From Delphinapterus leucas (Eukaryota; Chordata; Mammalia; Artiodactyla; Monodontidae), in assembly GCF_002288925.2 (NCBI RefSeq), contig NW_022097993.1:8958185-9022184 (forward strand): 64,000 nucleotides of DNA, given 5' to 3'. Made by a program: the position numbers and the translations under genes. Shown here one piece after another: positions 1 through 11,619 of the stretch. Below the pieces are notes generated by a model. The model was not told the origin of the DNA. It was given only the letters and a program-made list of their open reading frames with translations, and made no database searches. Numbering within the stretch: the stretch's first letter is position 1; each line of letters begins with the position of its first letter.

Positions 1-848
1 AGTCCTAGCCACAGCTATGAGACAAGAAAAAGAAATGAAATGTATCTGAACTGGAAAAGAAGAAGTGAAACTGTCACTCATTGCAGGTGACATGACAAAA
101 TTAATATACAGAAATCTGTTGCACTCCTATACACTAACAGTGAAAGATCAAAAAGAGAAATTGAGGAAACAATCCCATTTACCATTGCATCAAAAGAATA
201 AAATAACTAGGAATAAACCCACCTAAGGAGGCAAAAGAACTGTACTCTGAAAACTAAAAGACACTGATGAAAGAAATCAAAGATGACACAAACAGATGGA
301 AAGATATTCCGTGTTCTTGGATTGGCAGAATCAATATAGTTAAAATGACCATACTACCCAAGGCAATCTATAGATTCAATGCAATCCTTATCATAACACC
401 AATGGCATTTTTCACAGAACTAGAACAAAAATCTTAAAAATTGTATGGAAACACAAAAGACCCCAAATAGACAAAACAATCTTGATAAAGAGGAATGGAG
501 TTGGAGAAATCAGGCTTCCTGACTTCAAACTATACTAAAAAGCTACAGTAATCAAAACAGTATGGTACTGGCACAAAAACAGACACATATAGCAATGAAA
601 CAGGATAGACAGCCCAGAAATAAACCCATATACCTATGATCAATTAATCTATGACAAAGGAGGCAAGAATATACAATGGAGAAAAGACGGTCTCTTCATA
701 GAGCAAGAAGACAAAACTGGCTCAGTTAAACAGTTTTTTTGCAAGAGGGGCAGCTGGAGAATGATATAAAGCAAATGGGACTTGGAATCAACATAAAAAT
801 CATGTATACACTACTATATATAAAATAGATAATCAACAAGGAGACACA
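1..848 (+). mobile_element. L1 ORF2 fragment, decayed, cut by window edge
   Basis: Bases 1-760 read along L1 ORF2 from just before the reverse-transcriptase FADD box to the C-terminal third, and align by eye with the intact-length L1 at 43.6-44.4 kb of this window. The FADD box is ruined: the codons near 97-108 read I-A-G-D. Stops and indels occur throughout. After about 760 the sequence jumps to a piece of L1 3'UTR (about 801-848, the stretch followed elsewhere by AACAAGG), so the middle is deleted. The 5' part lies outside the window. It is a dead 5' relic of a LINE retrotransposon. Confidence 0.85.
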
Positions 849-1310
849 TTTACAAAAATGACATCCCAGTATACAGGCTAGTTGTCAAGGGGTTCATGAA
901 TATTTTGACTCTTTCACATTTCCTTATCCTAATTTGATCACAATGAATTAAGAAGGCATCTATTGAGGAGAGTTACCAAAATAAAATCTTATTTCCAAGT
1001 GCAGAATCACTAGGAGCCTGGGCAATGCACTGGTGATCAGGCAAGGGGATCTTCAGCAGGAAGCACACAGATGTGCTCTTCATTTACCTTGTACATCTGT
1101 GAACACACTGGACGAATGTGACCACGTGTGAACTCCTTCCTGGTCTCCCTCGGTGGTTTTACATACACGCGTTAAACTGGAATTACTTGAAAAAAGATGG
1201 GTGTTTGCTTGCTTTTGTGTAAACTATTTGGTACAAAACTGGCATTCATTTTTTTTACTTTTATACACCAATATTTATATAATTTGCTATTAATAACTCC
1301 TAAGAATCCA
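849..1310. other. Unassigned single-copy DNA
   Basis: I recognise no gene or repeat here. The DNA is AT-rich and separates the L1 relic from an older L1 3' end. Confidence 0.4.
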
Positions 1311-1860
1311 ATATAAAATGAAGCAGCAGCATTATTCACAATGATCCCAAAGTGGAAATAGCCCAGAAGTCTATCGACACATGAATATACACACAAAATG
1401 TGGAATATACCTACAACGGAATAGTATTCAGACACAAAAAATAACGAGATTCTGATACATGTTGCAAATGGATGAACCTTGAAAACATATGCCAAGTGAA
1501 ACAAGCCAGACACAATAGGACAAATACTGTATGATTCCACTTATATGAGGTCCCTGGAATAGCCAAGTTTATAGTGACAGAAAGTAGAACAATGACAACA
1601 TTACTATCAACTATACTTCAACAAAAAATAAATTAAAAATAAAAGAAAGTAGAACAATGAGTAGCAGGGAGGTGGGGAAGGGAACAATGGGAGTTACGAA
1701 GTAACGGGTACAGAATTCCAGCTTGCGGTGATGAAGAGGTTCTAGAACTGGACGGTGGTGATAGTTGTCCAACACTGTGAATGTACTTAATGCCACTGAA
1801 TTGTACACTTAGAATGACACACTTTATGTCATATATTGTCATCAAAATAAAAAAGAAAAA
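1311..1860 (+). mobile_element. Old L1 (L1MA/L1MB-like) 3' end
   Basis: The sequence follows the 3' end of an older L1 class: a cagcattattcacaat start, the phrase for 'tatgattccacttatatgagg', then a GGTGGTGAT segment and an A-rich end near 1850. It is more diverged than the cetartiodactyl L1 tails elsewhere in the window. It is split by a tiny L1 insertion at 1596-1643. The subfamily name is from memory and only approximate. Confidence 0.75.
1579..1660 (+). mobile_element. 48-bp L1 micro-insertion with 17-bp TSD
   Basis: The 17-mer AGAAAGTAGAACAATGA occurs exactly at 1579-1595 and again at 1644-1660. Between them lie 48 bases (1596-1643) made of the last few dozen bases of an L1 3'UTR (core CAACTATACTTCAA) followed by an A-rich tail. 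This is a target-primed L1 insertion truncated almost to its poly-A tail, inside an older L1. The exact repeat makes the call strong despite the tiny size. Confidence 0.85.
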
Positions 1861-2100
1861 ATCAAGTAATTCTAAATGGTCTATATAAAACTGGCATTCT
1901 TACATTGAGTATTCAGTTTTGTTTTTTGTTGTTTTTTTTTCAGAGAAACATGAGGGAAGAGTTGGAGGCCCTGGTAGGAGAGTTTGTTTGCTTCTGAAAG
2001 GATTTCTATTTTTCACTTCTTATAGGAGATGAGAGCCTTTGAGAGACAGTGTTTGTCTGACTAGACAAGATGTTGAAGGGATTTTCCCTTGGAAAACACA

Positions 2101-2281
2101 GAGCAGGGTTTTTCAACCTCTGCACTACTGACATTTTGGTCCAGATAACTCTGCTGTGGGGTCGCCCTGTGTGCTGCAGGATGCCCACCAGCTTCCCTGG
2201 GCTCGCCCAGGAGCATCACACACCGCCCCGCCCCTGAGCTTTTAACAAAATCCTCGACCTGGTTGAGAACTGCTGGTGTAG
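2101..2281 (-). mobile_element. MER20 (hAT-Charlie MITE)
   Basis: The stretch reads as the reverse complement of the MER20 consensus: a terminal part like TTTTTCAACCTCTGCACTA, then GACATTTTGG, then GCTGCAGGATGCCCACCAGC, ending in GGTTGAGAACTGCTGGTG. The length of about 180 bp fits a slightly shortened copy. It is non-autonomous and eutherian-wide. Confidence 0.8.
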
Positions 2282-2485
2282 AGTCACCTAAAACAGAAAC
2301 AATAGTAAAATCTAGGGCTGGTCATTAAAATGTGGGTAAAAGCTATCAAGAATCTGCTCAGTTATTCTCTTTGCTCTCATTCTTTCAAATATCACCTCAT
2401 CAGTTGATACACGAATCGTAAGTCCCCCAACCCACATCTGGGGCTGTCCACAATCTGTCCACCAATCTTCCTAGATCTCACATAA

Positions 2486-2845
2486 ACATGAAAACTTGCC
2501 TTGTCTCAAACACCTCTTCACTCTCTCACTTGTGTGCTTTTCATCACGTCTTCCCTTTTCCTAGAATTCCCACGCCTTCTCCTCCCACGACTGGGCTTCT
2601 ACTTATCTTTGATGATCTCGCTGCTGGTTCAGATAGATGCCACCTCCTTCCAGAATGCTCCCCTGATCCTTTGGACCAGAGCATCCTTTCTCCCTGGAAC
2701 CCCATGGCATCTTCAGAGTGGCCTAAACTATTCACGTGGCAAATCCATACTGCAGAATTTGGGATATGTGGCTTATGCCTTGAAGCGTGTCCCGCAGTTC
2801 CTAGCACCGGGCCTTCCACGTAGAATGTGCGTGTTGGATGGATGG
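2486..2845 (+). mobile_element. L2 LINE 3' region
   Basis: Pyrimidine-rich text with the order of the L2 3' end: a CACCTCCTTCCAGAATGC segment near 2640, then the terminal CCTAGCACCGGGCC segment and a TTGGATGGATGG tail near 2845, matching the usual 'tagcacagtgcctggcac ... ttgaatgaatg' end. It is heavily diverged. Chance frames of 111-160 codons here are not genes. Confidence 0.65.
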
Positions 2846-3229
2846 AAGAAGGCGTTAAAAGGGAGAGGAAGAGCAAGGCCTTCACGACTATTGTCAAGTC
2901 ATTTGCAAGCGGAATCAAGAAGGCTCCTTTGCCTGGTGTGTACTGCAAAAACGCCTTGGGCCCAAAACAACTCATCTATCTAATTGCTGCATGAAGCTCC
3001 ACTTTCGAAAATAAATTCCTTTGTTGTCTTGAGTTTTTTTTTTCAGATTTTAAGAATTATTGAAATCAGCAGAGGCTAGTTGATAAGGATCTCTCCGTAA
3101 GAGGTCCTGCTGCAGACTGTTTTTGGGTCCCTGGGGATGAGAGCCACGGTTCAGGGGGAGGATAAACGAGCCAGCGACAGCGGATGCAGGACACATCACA
3201 GCCGAACTGGTTTACCACGAGTGCATCAT
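2846..3229. other. Unassigned DNA
   Basis: No recognised element apart from a short T run near 3035. No coding signal is supported. Confidence 0.35.
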
Positions 3230-3382
3230 ATATATATATATGCCAACATACTTGTGTGTACAAGTATATACCTAGAAATGCATACATATACGTGTATGTG
3301 TGTATATGTACCTTACTACATATTATACAACCCACATTTATTTTGTGGGTTGGATTAAAATCAGGAATATATATATATATTT
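3229..3382. repeat. TA/CATA-rich simple repeat cluster
   Basis: Short (TA)n runs at 3230-3241 and 3367-3380 flank an alternating TATA/TGTA stretch. Chance frames of 71-89 codons over it are microsatellite artefacts. Confidence 0.7.
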
Positions 3383-3390
3383 TTAATTTA

Positions 3391-5973
3391 AGATCATAGT
3401 GGGGACACTGAAGAGATAATATGAAAGATAAATATGCTTATATTTAGGCAGATAGGCATGCAAGAGAGCTGAAATAAAAGTCATTTTCTTCCCAGTTAGA
3501 AGCAGGTTATATTTCTTTCTATTCATTATTTCTTATGATGTTCTTGTAGCTTCTGAAGCGAAAGGCTGGTAGACAGACACCAACTTTCACTATTTCTAAG
3601 CGACAGAAAATGACTTGTTTCTAAATTTAGCTCATTATAATTATCTGTTTTTTCCCCAAACCTGCCTGCTTCACCTGATTGGGCTAACCACGGGGTCTAA
3701 TGACTGATCTCAGAAGAAGGACGGCTGGTGACTAATGTATTCCCAGTGTCATATACGAGTATATGTCTCTTCTGATGGTTAGAGCAGATTAAACTCGCAT
3801 CTTGACCCTGCAGGTGAGCAGTTCTGCAGACACACCCTGAACTGCTGTGTGTAAATTACAGTCCCCAGAGCAGGAGCTCCTGGCCGGGGTGGGGCTATGA
3901 CAGCAAAGAGAGGGGAGCAGCGCCCCAGAATCAGACGGGCTCTTCAGCCCGGGAGCTTGTGACGCGCGCTGGCACAGCACCACGTTTGACCCCGTGAAGG
4001 CAGGTGTGATCGGACACCTGTGCTGGGGCCTCCCAGACTCCAAACAGCCCTCCTTTACTTACTGACTCGGCCTGATGGAGCCTTTCCCTCCACAATTAAG
4101 GATAAAGCTTTTCCACAACATCGATGGACTTTAACGTAAAAGTGGCTGGTGTCATCCATCTATTATTCATTCGTTCGAACGTTCCTTCATTCACTGGAAA
4201 AATGCGGTGCCCCGCGTGTGCCGGTGTGGGTAGACAGACAGGAGTGACCCTCACAACTTTCTTCAGGTCACCCGGGAAGGAGGAGCCTGGGCTGAGGGGC
4301 TGCCCCAGACTCAGCTGATCATGGGCCCCGAGGGTCCACATGTTATGCTACGGGGCCCCATGGGCTTCCGTAAAGGGCTGATCCCTGCGGCCAGACTGTT
4401 GGTGACTCTAACTCAAGCTGTATTTGCCTGGCTCGTCAGATGCCTCCCTCTGGCCTCTGAGAAGGAGAGACCCACCCCCGCCGCCGTCCAGGGGAGCCCC
4501 CCGCTGATGCTCCTGCCCCCAGACTGCACTCGGCCACTCCTGCCGGCCTTGACCGTGACCTTTGCTAGCACAATTCCGGTTGCTGGGGAGACACGTACAA
4601 AACAGACAGAAAGCCTGACCCTCGAGGATCGGACATTCCGGCGGGGCAGCCAGGCGACAGACACGTGACATGTATAGTACGTCCCAAAGTGGTCGGCGTG
4701 GTGGGAAAAGCACCAAACAGGAGATGGGGGCAGAGTGTCGGGCGTAGGGGCGAAGTCATCATCTCTTTGCAGAGCAGATCTGGAGGGGGAAGGGGAGAAA
4801 CAGCCTGAAGGCCTGGAACCTTTGAAGGTGGGGGGCGAACATTACAGCAGGAGAAAAAGGGAAAAGCACGTCAGGGAGCACCGGGGTGCGCCAGGCCAGC
4901 GTGGGTGTTTTGCTTTTTGTTTCTCCCCAGGCTGCTCTTAAAACAAAGCTCACCTGGCAGTTACAAGACAACATTGCCTAGGCGTCCTCCGAGACGCTGC
5001 AGCTTGGAGAGGGATCTTCATGTGTCAAGATGGGGCTATCCCTGTCCCTCCCGCCTGCCTCTCAGGGATGCTGTGAGGATCAAAGGAGAGAGGGCTGCAA
5101 AGGAGCTTTGAAAACAAGGCACGCTCTCCACGCCGGCATGGGAACATTACTGCAGAATCGTGGTAGAAATGAGTGGGGTGATGGTGCCTGGATCCGAACA
5201 TTACTAACTGCAGCAGAAAGATGAGAGACAGAGATGGAGAGATGAAACACGGGCTTGGTCCCTCCTGACCTGAGTACCAAGCTGTCAGCTGACTTTCTCC
5301 ACCCACCCCTGCAGAGCACAGCTCGCTTCTTCTTGAATAATTGGCTCCTGGCCATTTGACTGCAAAGCCCATGCTCCATTCTAGGACAAAAATATTGACT
5401 TTACCCTATTAAGTAAATGTGTAAACTGAAAGGCAGGCTAACTTTGCCACGTCTCAACTGACTCAGGCAATAGAACATTACAACAACTGCCAACGAGAAA
5501 AGAGGAACACAGATGAGAAAAAGATGTCTTTTAAGAACACATAGAGAACGTCGAGATTAATTAATAACTTGATACAAGAAACAAAACTAATAATTTCTTA
5601 GTTACCACTTTTGTTCTCTTTTTAAAAAGTCAAATTTTTCCTATTTCATAGACTCCCCTCTGAATTCATGAGATCAAGAGTTGATAAATTTGAAGACCAT
5701 TTGTGTTGTGCAAATACTTCTAAAATAGTAGGTAGGGAGCTTGCAATTAGTTTATGACTCATAATCTTCAAATACTAATTTTCTGAAACAACATGGGAGA
5801 CAAACCTCTAATGTTTAATTTTTATCTCATTGGAATACAGTGATCCTTTTTTAAGTAAGAATTACAGATAAGAAAGTTAAACATGGTACTTATTAATAGA
5901 AATAATTTGGAAAAATTAAAATGAATCTAACAAAAACACATGAAAGTATTCTATGTATTGCGTACTATGGAGG
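3391..5973. other. Unassigned single-copy DNA, GC-richer in the middle
   Basis: I see no recognised transposon. About 3780-5240 is clearly richer in G+C than the flanks and carries many overlapping frames on both strands (up to about 115 codons), with no recognisable protein motif and no convincing exon structure. The remainder is AT-rich. I make no functional call. Confidence 0.4.
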
Positions 5974-5986
5974 AAAAGTAATCATA

Positions 5987-6422
5987 AGTGTCCATCAACA
6001 GATGAATGGATAAAGGAGATGTACACACACACACACACACACACACACTGGAATACTACTCAGCCATAAAAAAGAATGAAATATTGCCATTTACAGCAAC
6101 ATGGATGGACCTAGAGATTATCAAACTACATGAAGTAAATCAGACAGAGAAAGACAAATGTCATATGATATCACTTATCTGTCAAATCTAAAAAAACGAT
6201 ACAAATGAACTTATTTACAAAACAGAAATAGATTCATAGACATAGAAAACAAACTTATGGTTACCAAAGGGGATCGAGGAGGGTGAGGGGTGGCAGGCAG
6301 AGATAAATTAGGAGTTTGGGATTAATAGATACACACTACTATACATAAAATAGGTAAACAACAAGGATCTACTGTAGAGCACAGGAACCTATACTCAATA
6401 TCTTGTAATAGCCTGTAAGGGA

Positions 6423-6455
<33 letters not shown>

Positions 6456-6551
6456 ATATACATATGTATATAACTGAATTACTGTGCTGTACACCTGAAA
6501 CTAATGTAACATTGTAAATCAACTGTATCTAAATAAAAAATTTTTAAAAAG
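5987..6551 (+). mobile_element. 5'-truncated L1 3' end
   Basis: Carries the C-terminal end of ORF2 (the GGAATACTACTCAGCCATAA segment) followed by a cetartiodactyl L1 3'UTR ending in AAATAAAAAA. Flanked by an imperfect 13-bp target duplication, AAAAGTAATCATA at 5974-5986 and AAAATTAATCATA at 6552-6564. It contains a (CA)n expansion (6023-6048) and a (TA)n expansion (about 6424-6450). A chance 61-codon frame is the decayed ORF2 C-terminus. Confidence 0.9.
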
Positions 6552-6704
6552 AAAATTAATCATAGACAAATGTGGATGAGGTAGATCAAAGCAATTGATC
6601 AGAAGGTGGCCAGGCTTCACCAGATGAAATGCATTTGGATATATTGTCCTCACCATCCACAGTCTACCAATTATATTTGGCTTACAAAGTTAATTAGAGG
6701 TTTT

Positions 6705-6980
6705 GGGACTTCCCTGGTGGCACAGTGGTTAAGAATCAGCCTGCCAATGCAGGGGCCACGGGAGCCACGGGTTTGATCCCTGGCCTGGGAAGATCCCACC
6801 TGCCGCGGAGCAACTGAGCCCACGTGCTGCAGCTACCGAGCCTGCAGGCCTAGAGCCCGTGCTCCGCAACAAGAGAAGCTGGTGCACTGCAACAAAGAGT
6901 AGCCCCCGCTCGCCGCAACTAGAGAAAGCCCGCGTGCTGTAGCGAAGACCCAACGCAGCTGCAAAAAAAAAAAAAAAAAA
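6705..6980 (+). mobile_element. CHR-type tRNA-derived SINE
   Basis: Starts GGGACTTCCCTGGTGGCACA and follows the CHR-2 order: tRNA-related head with a B-box-like GGTTTGATCCC, body with repeated GCAACTAGAG-type units, and a 20-base A tail. The target duplication is nearly perfect: AAAGTTAATTAGAGGTTTT at 6686-6704 and the same with one mismatch at 6981-6999. RNA polymerase III-type retroposon mobilised by L1; not a functional tRNA. This family points to a cetartiodactyl, in this form a cetacean. Confidence 0.93.
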
Positions 6981-7229
6981 AAAGTTAATTAAAGGTTTTT
7001 TCATTCCCATGTTCTCTATTTTTCAGGCCTTGAGCCAGCATGTGGTTTGGTCCACAGGGTGCAGCCTTCGAGGTGCAGCAGCCTCAGAAGTGGCTCAGCA
7101 CATGATTCTACAACTTTATCAAGCAGTAAAACCCTAAGTGTCTTTTACAAACATCCTTTGTGGCTCCTTGAGAGTCTGCAGATGTGCAGTCACCCAGATG
7201 ACCATGCATCCAAGCCGGAGCTGACCAGG

Positions 7230-7316
7230 TGATATGGACTGACTGTGTGTCCCTTCAGACATACGCAGAAGCCCTAACCCCAATGTAATGGTGTTTGGAG
7301 GCGGGGTCTCCCCAAG
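7230..7316 (+). mobile_element. ERVL-MaLR (MST/MLT1-like) LTR fragment
   Basis: Begins TGATATGGACTGACTGTGT, followed by AGCCCTAACCCCAATGT and GGTGTTTGGAGGCGGGG, the order at the 5' end of MaLR-type LTRs. Only about 90 bp are recognisable. No internal viral sequence accompanies it. Confidence 0.55.
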
Positions 7317-7439
7317 TTGGTCAGGAAATGGTGTACGCAGGAGATATATTTTGCAGGAGGGTGGCGTAGAGCATGCTCTCTGCCTCGGTCCTAGGCGATG
7401 AGACTGATCAGGAACTCAACAGCCTTCCTGAGACTAGCA

Positions 7440-8075
7440 GAGAAAAGGCGGAAGTCATACAATGGGGCAGTCCAGGTGTGATGAGAGCCTGGATGCAGGG
7501 ACTGAGTTCTCGGTCTTGGTTTATTAGGCAATAAGAAGCACTGCAAGAGGTGTGGAGGGAAAAACTAGAAACCATCAGAGTTGCGTGAGTGCAGTTTCGG
7601 CAGCACGGGTACGAGCGTCCCAGACCCCGAGAAACACAATAACTGGAGTATGATGTCCAGGTAGGAAATAACCGGTTTTTAATAAAAGTAGAAGCAAAGC
7701 AGATGGAGGGATGATTTGAGAGAAGCATGATGTCAGAACTCAGCAGCCGACTGGAGACGTGGAGGAGATTGTAATACATTTTTTAAAATCCCTTGAAACT
7801 TCATGAGTGGAGACGCTGCAATAAACACCCTTCATAAGGAGAGATAAATGGCTGTGGCATTTCAGTTGCGATGGAAGATTTAGCTCCAAATGTCTCTCAC
7901 GGTGTCAGGACATAATCTATGAAACTCAGTGGAAGGCAACTGGAGAGGAAGACAAGTACATCTGTCTTTCATTTATACGCATGCTGCAGTCGGGCACAAG
8001 GGAAAGGGCAATGTGTCTAAGTGTGCAAATGTCAGAGAAGAGAATTAGAACCCAGGACTGAGCCCTGGTGTTTCT
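7440..8075 (-). mobile_element. L2 LINE ORF2 relic, minus strand
   Basis: Several blocks occur in the order expected of a reversed L2 ORF2: CAGTCCAGGTGTGATGAGAG near 7470, a GATTTGAGAGAAG block near 7714, the GTACATCTGTCTTTCATTT block near 7956, and GGACTGAGCCCTGGTG near 8056. The match is by remembered consensus and the copy is very diverged. It overlaps a 123-codon and a 106-codon chance frame. Confidence 0.6.
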
Positions 8076-10359
8076 TCCTGGCGTGGCTGTAAGGGGTGGG
8101 TTGGAGCTGGGAGGGTGTGTGGAACAGAAACTGTAGTAAAGAGCACCTTTTGTGGACAGGTTATGAATTGTCTGGAACACGCATGTTCCGTAACTCTGCG
8201 GAATATTTTCACCACCATTTACAAAATGCAGCTGCAAGCCTGCCACGCTGCTGACACAGGTCCCAGCGTTACTAGAAGCTTATCCGTCTCTTCGTCTCAA
8301 CATCCTCGCGTCCTCATCACAGCACAGCCATCCACACAAGCACTGGTGGGACCCGTCGCTCTTCTTTATCTGCCCTAGTGCTGTCACAACGTGCACATTC
8401 ACTCTCTAGCAGCTCCGCTACCCCAGTTGTCCGGCTAAAAGTCCAGTGATGTAATTTAATGCAGCTTCTGCACATTTATGAACGTGCTCACGCCTTACCC
8501 CAGCAGTCACAAGATGCACAGGCCAGACGCTACTTGGAAAACGAGGATTCTTACATCGCTTCTATAAAACGCTACCTTCATAAACACTAGTGTCCAGCTC
8601 TGAGGCTCCCCTGGTAGATCCTCAGGACAGATGAAAGGGTACAGCTCGGTGATATCTCCAGGGTGGCCTATGTCTTCTTTGTGAGTCTGTCTTTGATTTG
8701 CTGCCAGAAAGAGCAAAACTGCCATTTTCTCTGAATGTTTCCCCCAGGCCTGCTCTGTTTTTCTGTTTGCAATGCACTTCATTCTCCCTACTATAGGGAA
8801 ATGAGATATTCAAATAGATGACTTCTTACAGAACACACCTACTTTTTGGAATGTATGCATAAGTTCACAACCTATGAAAACTACTTAAAAAGGGGAAGGG
8901 AAGGCCCTGCTGGTGATCTGTAATGGGTTGGTAGTTAGTTAGTGGTCTCCACAGTATTCTACCCTCCCACTTACCCTCAAAGGGTAAGTTAAGGGCTTAA
9001 GGCCCCGCACTTGGACTCTGACCCCCTGCTTTCGAATCTCAGCCCTACTTCTCACCACCCAGTGGCCTGTCTTACCCTCCCTACACCTCGATTGTCCCCA
9101 TCTCTCCAGGTAATGGGGGGGGAGGCGATCAAAATGGCAGAGGTGTAAGACATGGAGCTCATCTCCTCCCACATATACAGGTGATGAGAACTGTACTTTG
9201 GCCCTCAAATGGGAACCATGACCTCCTCTATTTGGTCAACCTGAACTTCCACACGCTACAATACAGGGAGTTGACAGGTGTCCCCCCGCAAAACCTAAAG
9301 GGAGACTCGATTATGAGGTGACCCAATGGGCCTTTGTTGGTGTAAGGGAAGGGGCCCTGGGGGCTTGGATGTGCATAGTAGCGGTGAGGGAGGGGTGCAG
9401 TGCTGGCTGCAGGGGCCTCTGTAAAGGGAACCTGTAAAGCACAGGGCAGAGGACAGGGTGGGAGCAGAGGTACCAGAGAGGAAGCAGAGAGAGGGCCCAG
9501 GAGCAGGACCCAAGTGTGGGGCTGCCCACCTCCCTGGCATCAGATGCCCAGGGGTTCGAAATCAGGAGCCACTGCAACAGGCAGACAGAGGGTAAGCACA
9601 GGTCACCTTCAGAGAAGCCCCAGAGGCGCTGGGCCAGAGCTGAGCTGGCAAAACCCAATAGGTGAGAAGTTAGTCCGCCAAGTAAACTCTCCAGACAAGT
9701 GTGATGGTTCACCCAGTGGATCCACCACAGAGGCCTGGGCATTGGGCTGGAGGGGGGCAGTGGGGTGACAAGGGGGACAGTCTTTTCTGGAGCAACAGGA
9801 CCGTCCACAGGGCCCCAGCAGTTTTACTGAGTATTCGTCTGCGCTGGTCCTCACTGGGGTTGCTTTTGGAATATTAGATAATTCTTACTTTTAAATACTC
9901 TTGGAAGAAACACCAAACAGCTTTGATTTGAGTAGTGATTTTATAAAAAAGAACTTCAAACTATGAAGAAATATGAACCCAGTGATGCGATATCATGATT
10001 TCATTTTAAGTCCTGGTATTTTATTAACAGATTTACTGGGGGTTTTTTTTAGCAGCTTTATCACCAGATGAATATTAATTCCTTGTATCTATTGCACATA
10101 TTACTAACTTCTCAAGTTTTCAAATCATGAAATATTGGACATCAATTGTCATAAGAGCTTTTTGCTGCAAAATGAATGAATGAACAGACATTAACTCTCT
10201 TTCAGAGCGTATGTCATATCTAAGCACACACACATTTCCAACTGGAGTATTACTGTGAAATAGGGAAAAAGTCAACTAATTCTGTTATTAAAGATTCCAA
10301 AATACCTCTAAAATAATTGCTAACACATCAGGGTCAAGAGACTCACCCACATGGTTTAC
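8076..10359. other. Mostly unassigned DNA; one possible MIR
   Basis: No gene is supported, though frames reach 165 codons (minus strand, 9311-9808). Bases about 9010-9115 have a MIR-like order (TCTCAGCCCTACTTCTC, then CCCCATCTCTCCAGGTAATG), but the match is weak. A run of eight or more G lies near 9115-9122. The segment from 9850 to the mariner is AT-rich. Confidence 0.35.
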
Positions 10360-10361
10360 TA

Positions 10362-11617
10362 TTGGTTTGGCCAAAAGGTTCATTCATTTTTTCCCGTAAG
10401 ATGGCTCTAGTAGCACTTAGTTGTCTTTAACTTCATTCGAAACAATTTTGTTAGACTGTATGTGACAGCTGTCATGTCAGCATGTGTTTAAAAAAAGACT
10501 TATCAGAATTGATGAATTTTGTGTAGCCATTTTAATATTGAAGATGGAAGAAAAAAGCATCATTTTCAGCATATTATGCTTTCTTATTTCAAGAAAGGTA
10601 AAAACGCAACCAAAATGCAAAAAAAAGATTTGTGCAGTGTATGGAGAAGGTGCTGTGACTGATTGAACATGTCAAAACTGGTTTGCAAAATTTCATGCTG
10701 GAGATTTCTCGCTGGACGATGCTCCACGGTTGGGTAGACCAGTTGAAGTTGATAACGATCAAATTGAGACATTAATTGAGAACAATCAACGTTATACCAC
10801 GCAGGAGGTAGCCGACATACTCAAAATATTCAAATCAAGTGTTGAAAATCATTTGCACCAGCTTGGTTACGTTCATCACTTTGATGTTTGGGTTCCACAT
10901 GAGTTAAGCAAAAAAAACCTTGACTGTATTTCTGCACGCGATTCTCTACTTAAACATAATGAAAATGTTCCATTTTTAAAACAAATTGTGATGAGCTGTG
11001 GAAAGTGGATACTGTACAATAATGTGGAACAGAAGAGATCGTGGGGCAAGCAAAATGAACCACCACCAATCACACCAAAGGCCGGCCTTCATCTAAAGAA
11101 GGTGATGGTGTGTATATTGTGGGATTGGGAGTCCTCTATTATGAGCGCCTTCCGGAAAACCAAACGATTTATTCCAAAAAGTACTGCTCCCAGCTAGACC
11201 AACTGAAAGCAGCACTCGATGGAAAGCGTCCAGAATTAGTCAACAGAAAACGCATAATCTTCCATCAGGATAACGCAAGACCGCATGTTTCTTTGATGAC
11301 CAGGCAAAAACTGTTATAGCTTAGCTGGGAAGTTCTGATTCATCCGCTGTATTCACCGGACATTGCACCTTCGGATTTCCATTTATTTCAGTCTTTACAA
11401 AATTCTCTTAATGGAAAAAAATTCAATTCCCTGGAAGACTGTAAAAGGCACCTGGAACAGTTCTTTGCTCAAGATGGAATTATGAAGTTGCCTGAAAAAT
11501 GGCAGAAGGTAATGGAACAAAAGGGTGAATACGTTGTGCAATAAGGTTCTTGGTGAAAATGAAAACTGTGTCTTTTATTTTTACTTAAAAACCGGAGACA
11601 CTTTTTGGCCAACCCAA
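10362..11617 (+). mobile_element. Mariner (Tc1/mariner) element, near full length
   Basis: A 1256-bp DNA transposon bounded by TA at 10360-10361 and 11618-11619, the target duplication expected of mariners. The terminal inverted repeats are TTGGTTTGGCCAAAA at the left and, on the other strand, TTGGGTTGGCCAAAA at the right. The TIR and coding sequence resemble the mariner known in cattle and other cetartiodactyls. Inside is one dead transposase frame (see 10544-11544). AT-rich unassigned DNA lies on both sides. Cut-and-paste element, now immobile. Confidence 0.95.
10544..11544 (+). pseudogene. Mariner transposase (D34D), inactivated
   Basis: Decayed frame of about 330 codons. The N-terminal helix-turn-helix part contains an ICAVYGEGAVT block; a second HTH precedes WVPHEL (10889-10906), a mariner hallmark. 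The catalytic triad is partly lost: where the family has G-D-E-K-W the copy reads S-C-G-K-W, so the first Asp is Cys at 10997-10999. The second Asp is in HQDNARPH (11269-11271) and the third in IAPSD (11374-11376), exactly 34 residues apart. Lesions: a compensating pair of frameshifts between about 10558 and 10622, TGA at 10664-10666, a frameshift near 11110-11140, TAG at 11317-11319, and a short in-frame loss after FFAQ. It ends with TAA at 11542-11544. Confidence 0.92.
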
Positions 11618-11619
11618 TA

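Noticed and set aside
800..850. Possible separate L1 micro-insertion
   Set aside because: No flanking duplication found; better explained as internal deletion in the preceding L1.
2501..2983. 160-codon plus frame
   Set aside because: Lies over an L2 3' end; no homology to a known protein recognised.
6705..6790. tRNA-like head with internal promoter boxes
   Set aside because: It is the head of a CHR SINE with its tail and target duplication, not a tRNA gene. The same holds at 21300, 26080, 29580 and 61340.
9311..9808. 165-codon minus-strand open frame, with a 122-codon plus frame opposite
   Set aside because: Open frames on both strands in GC-rich DNA, with no motif, splice-like borders or signal.
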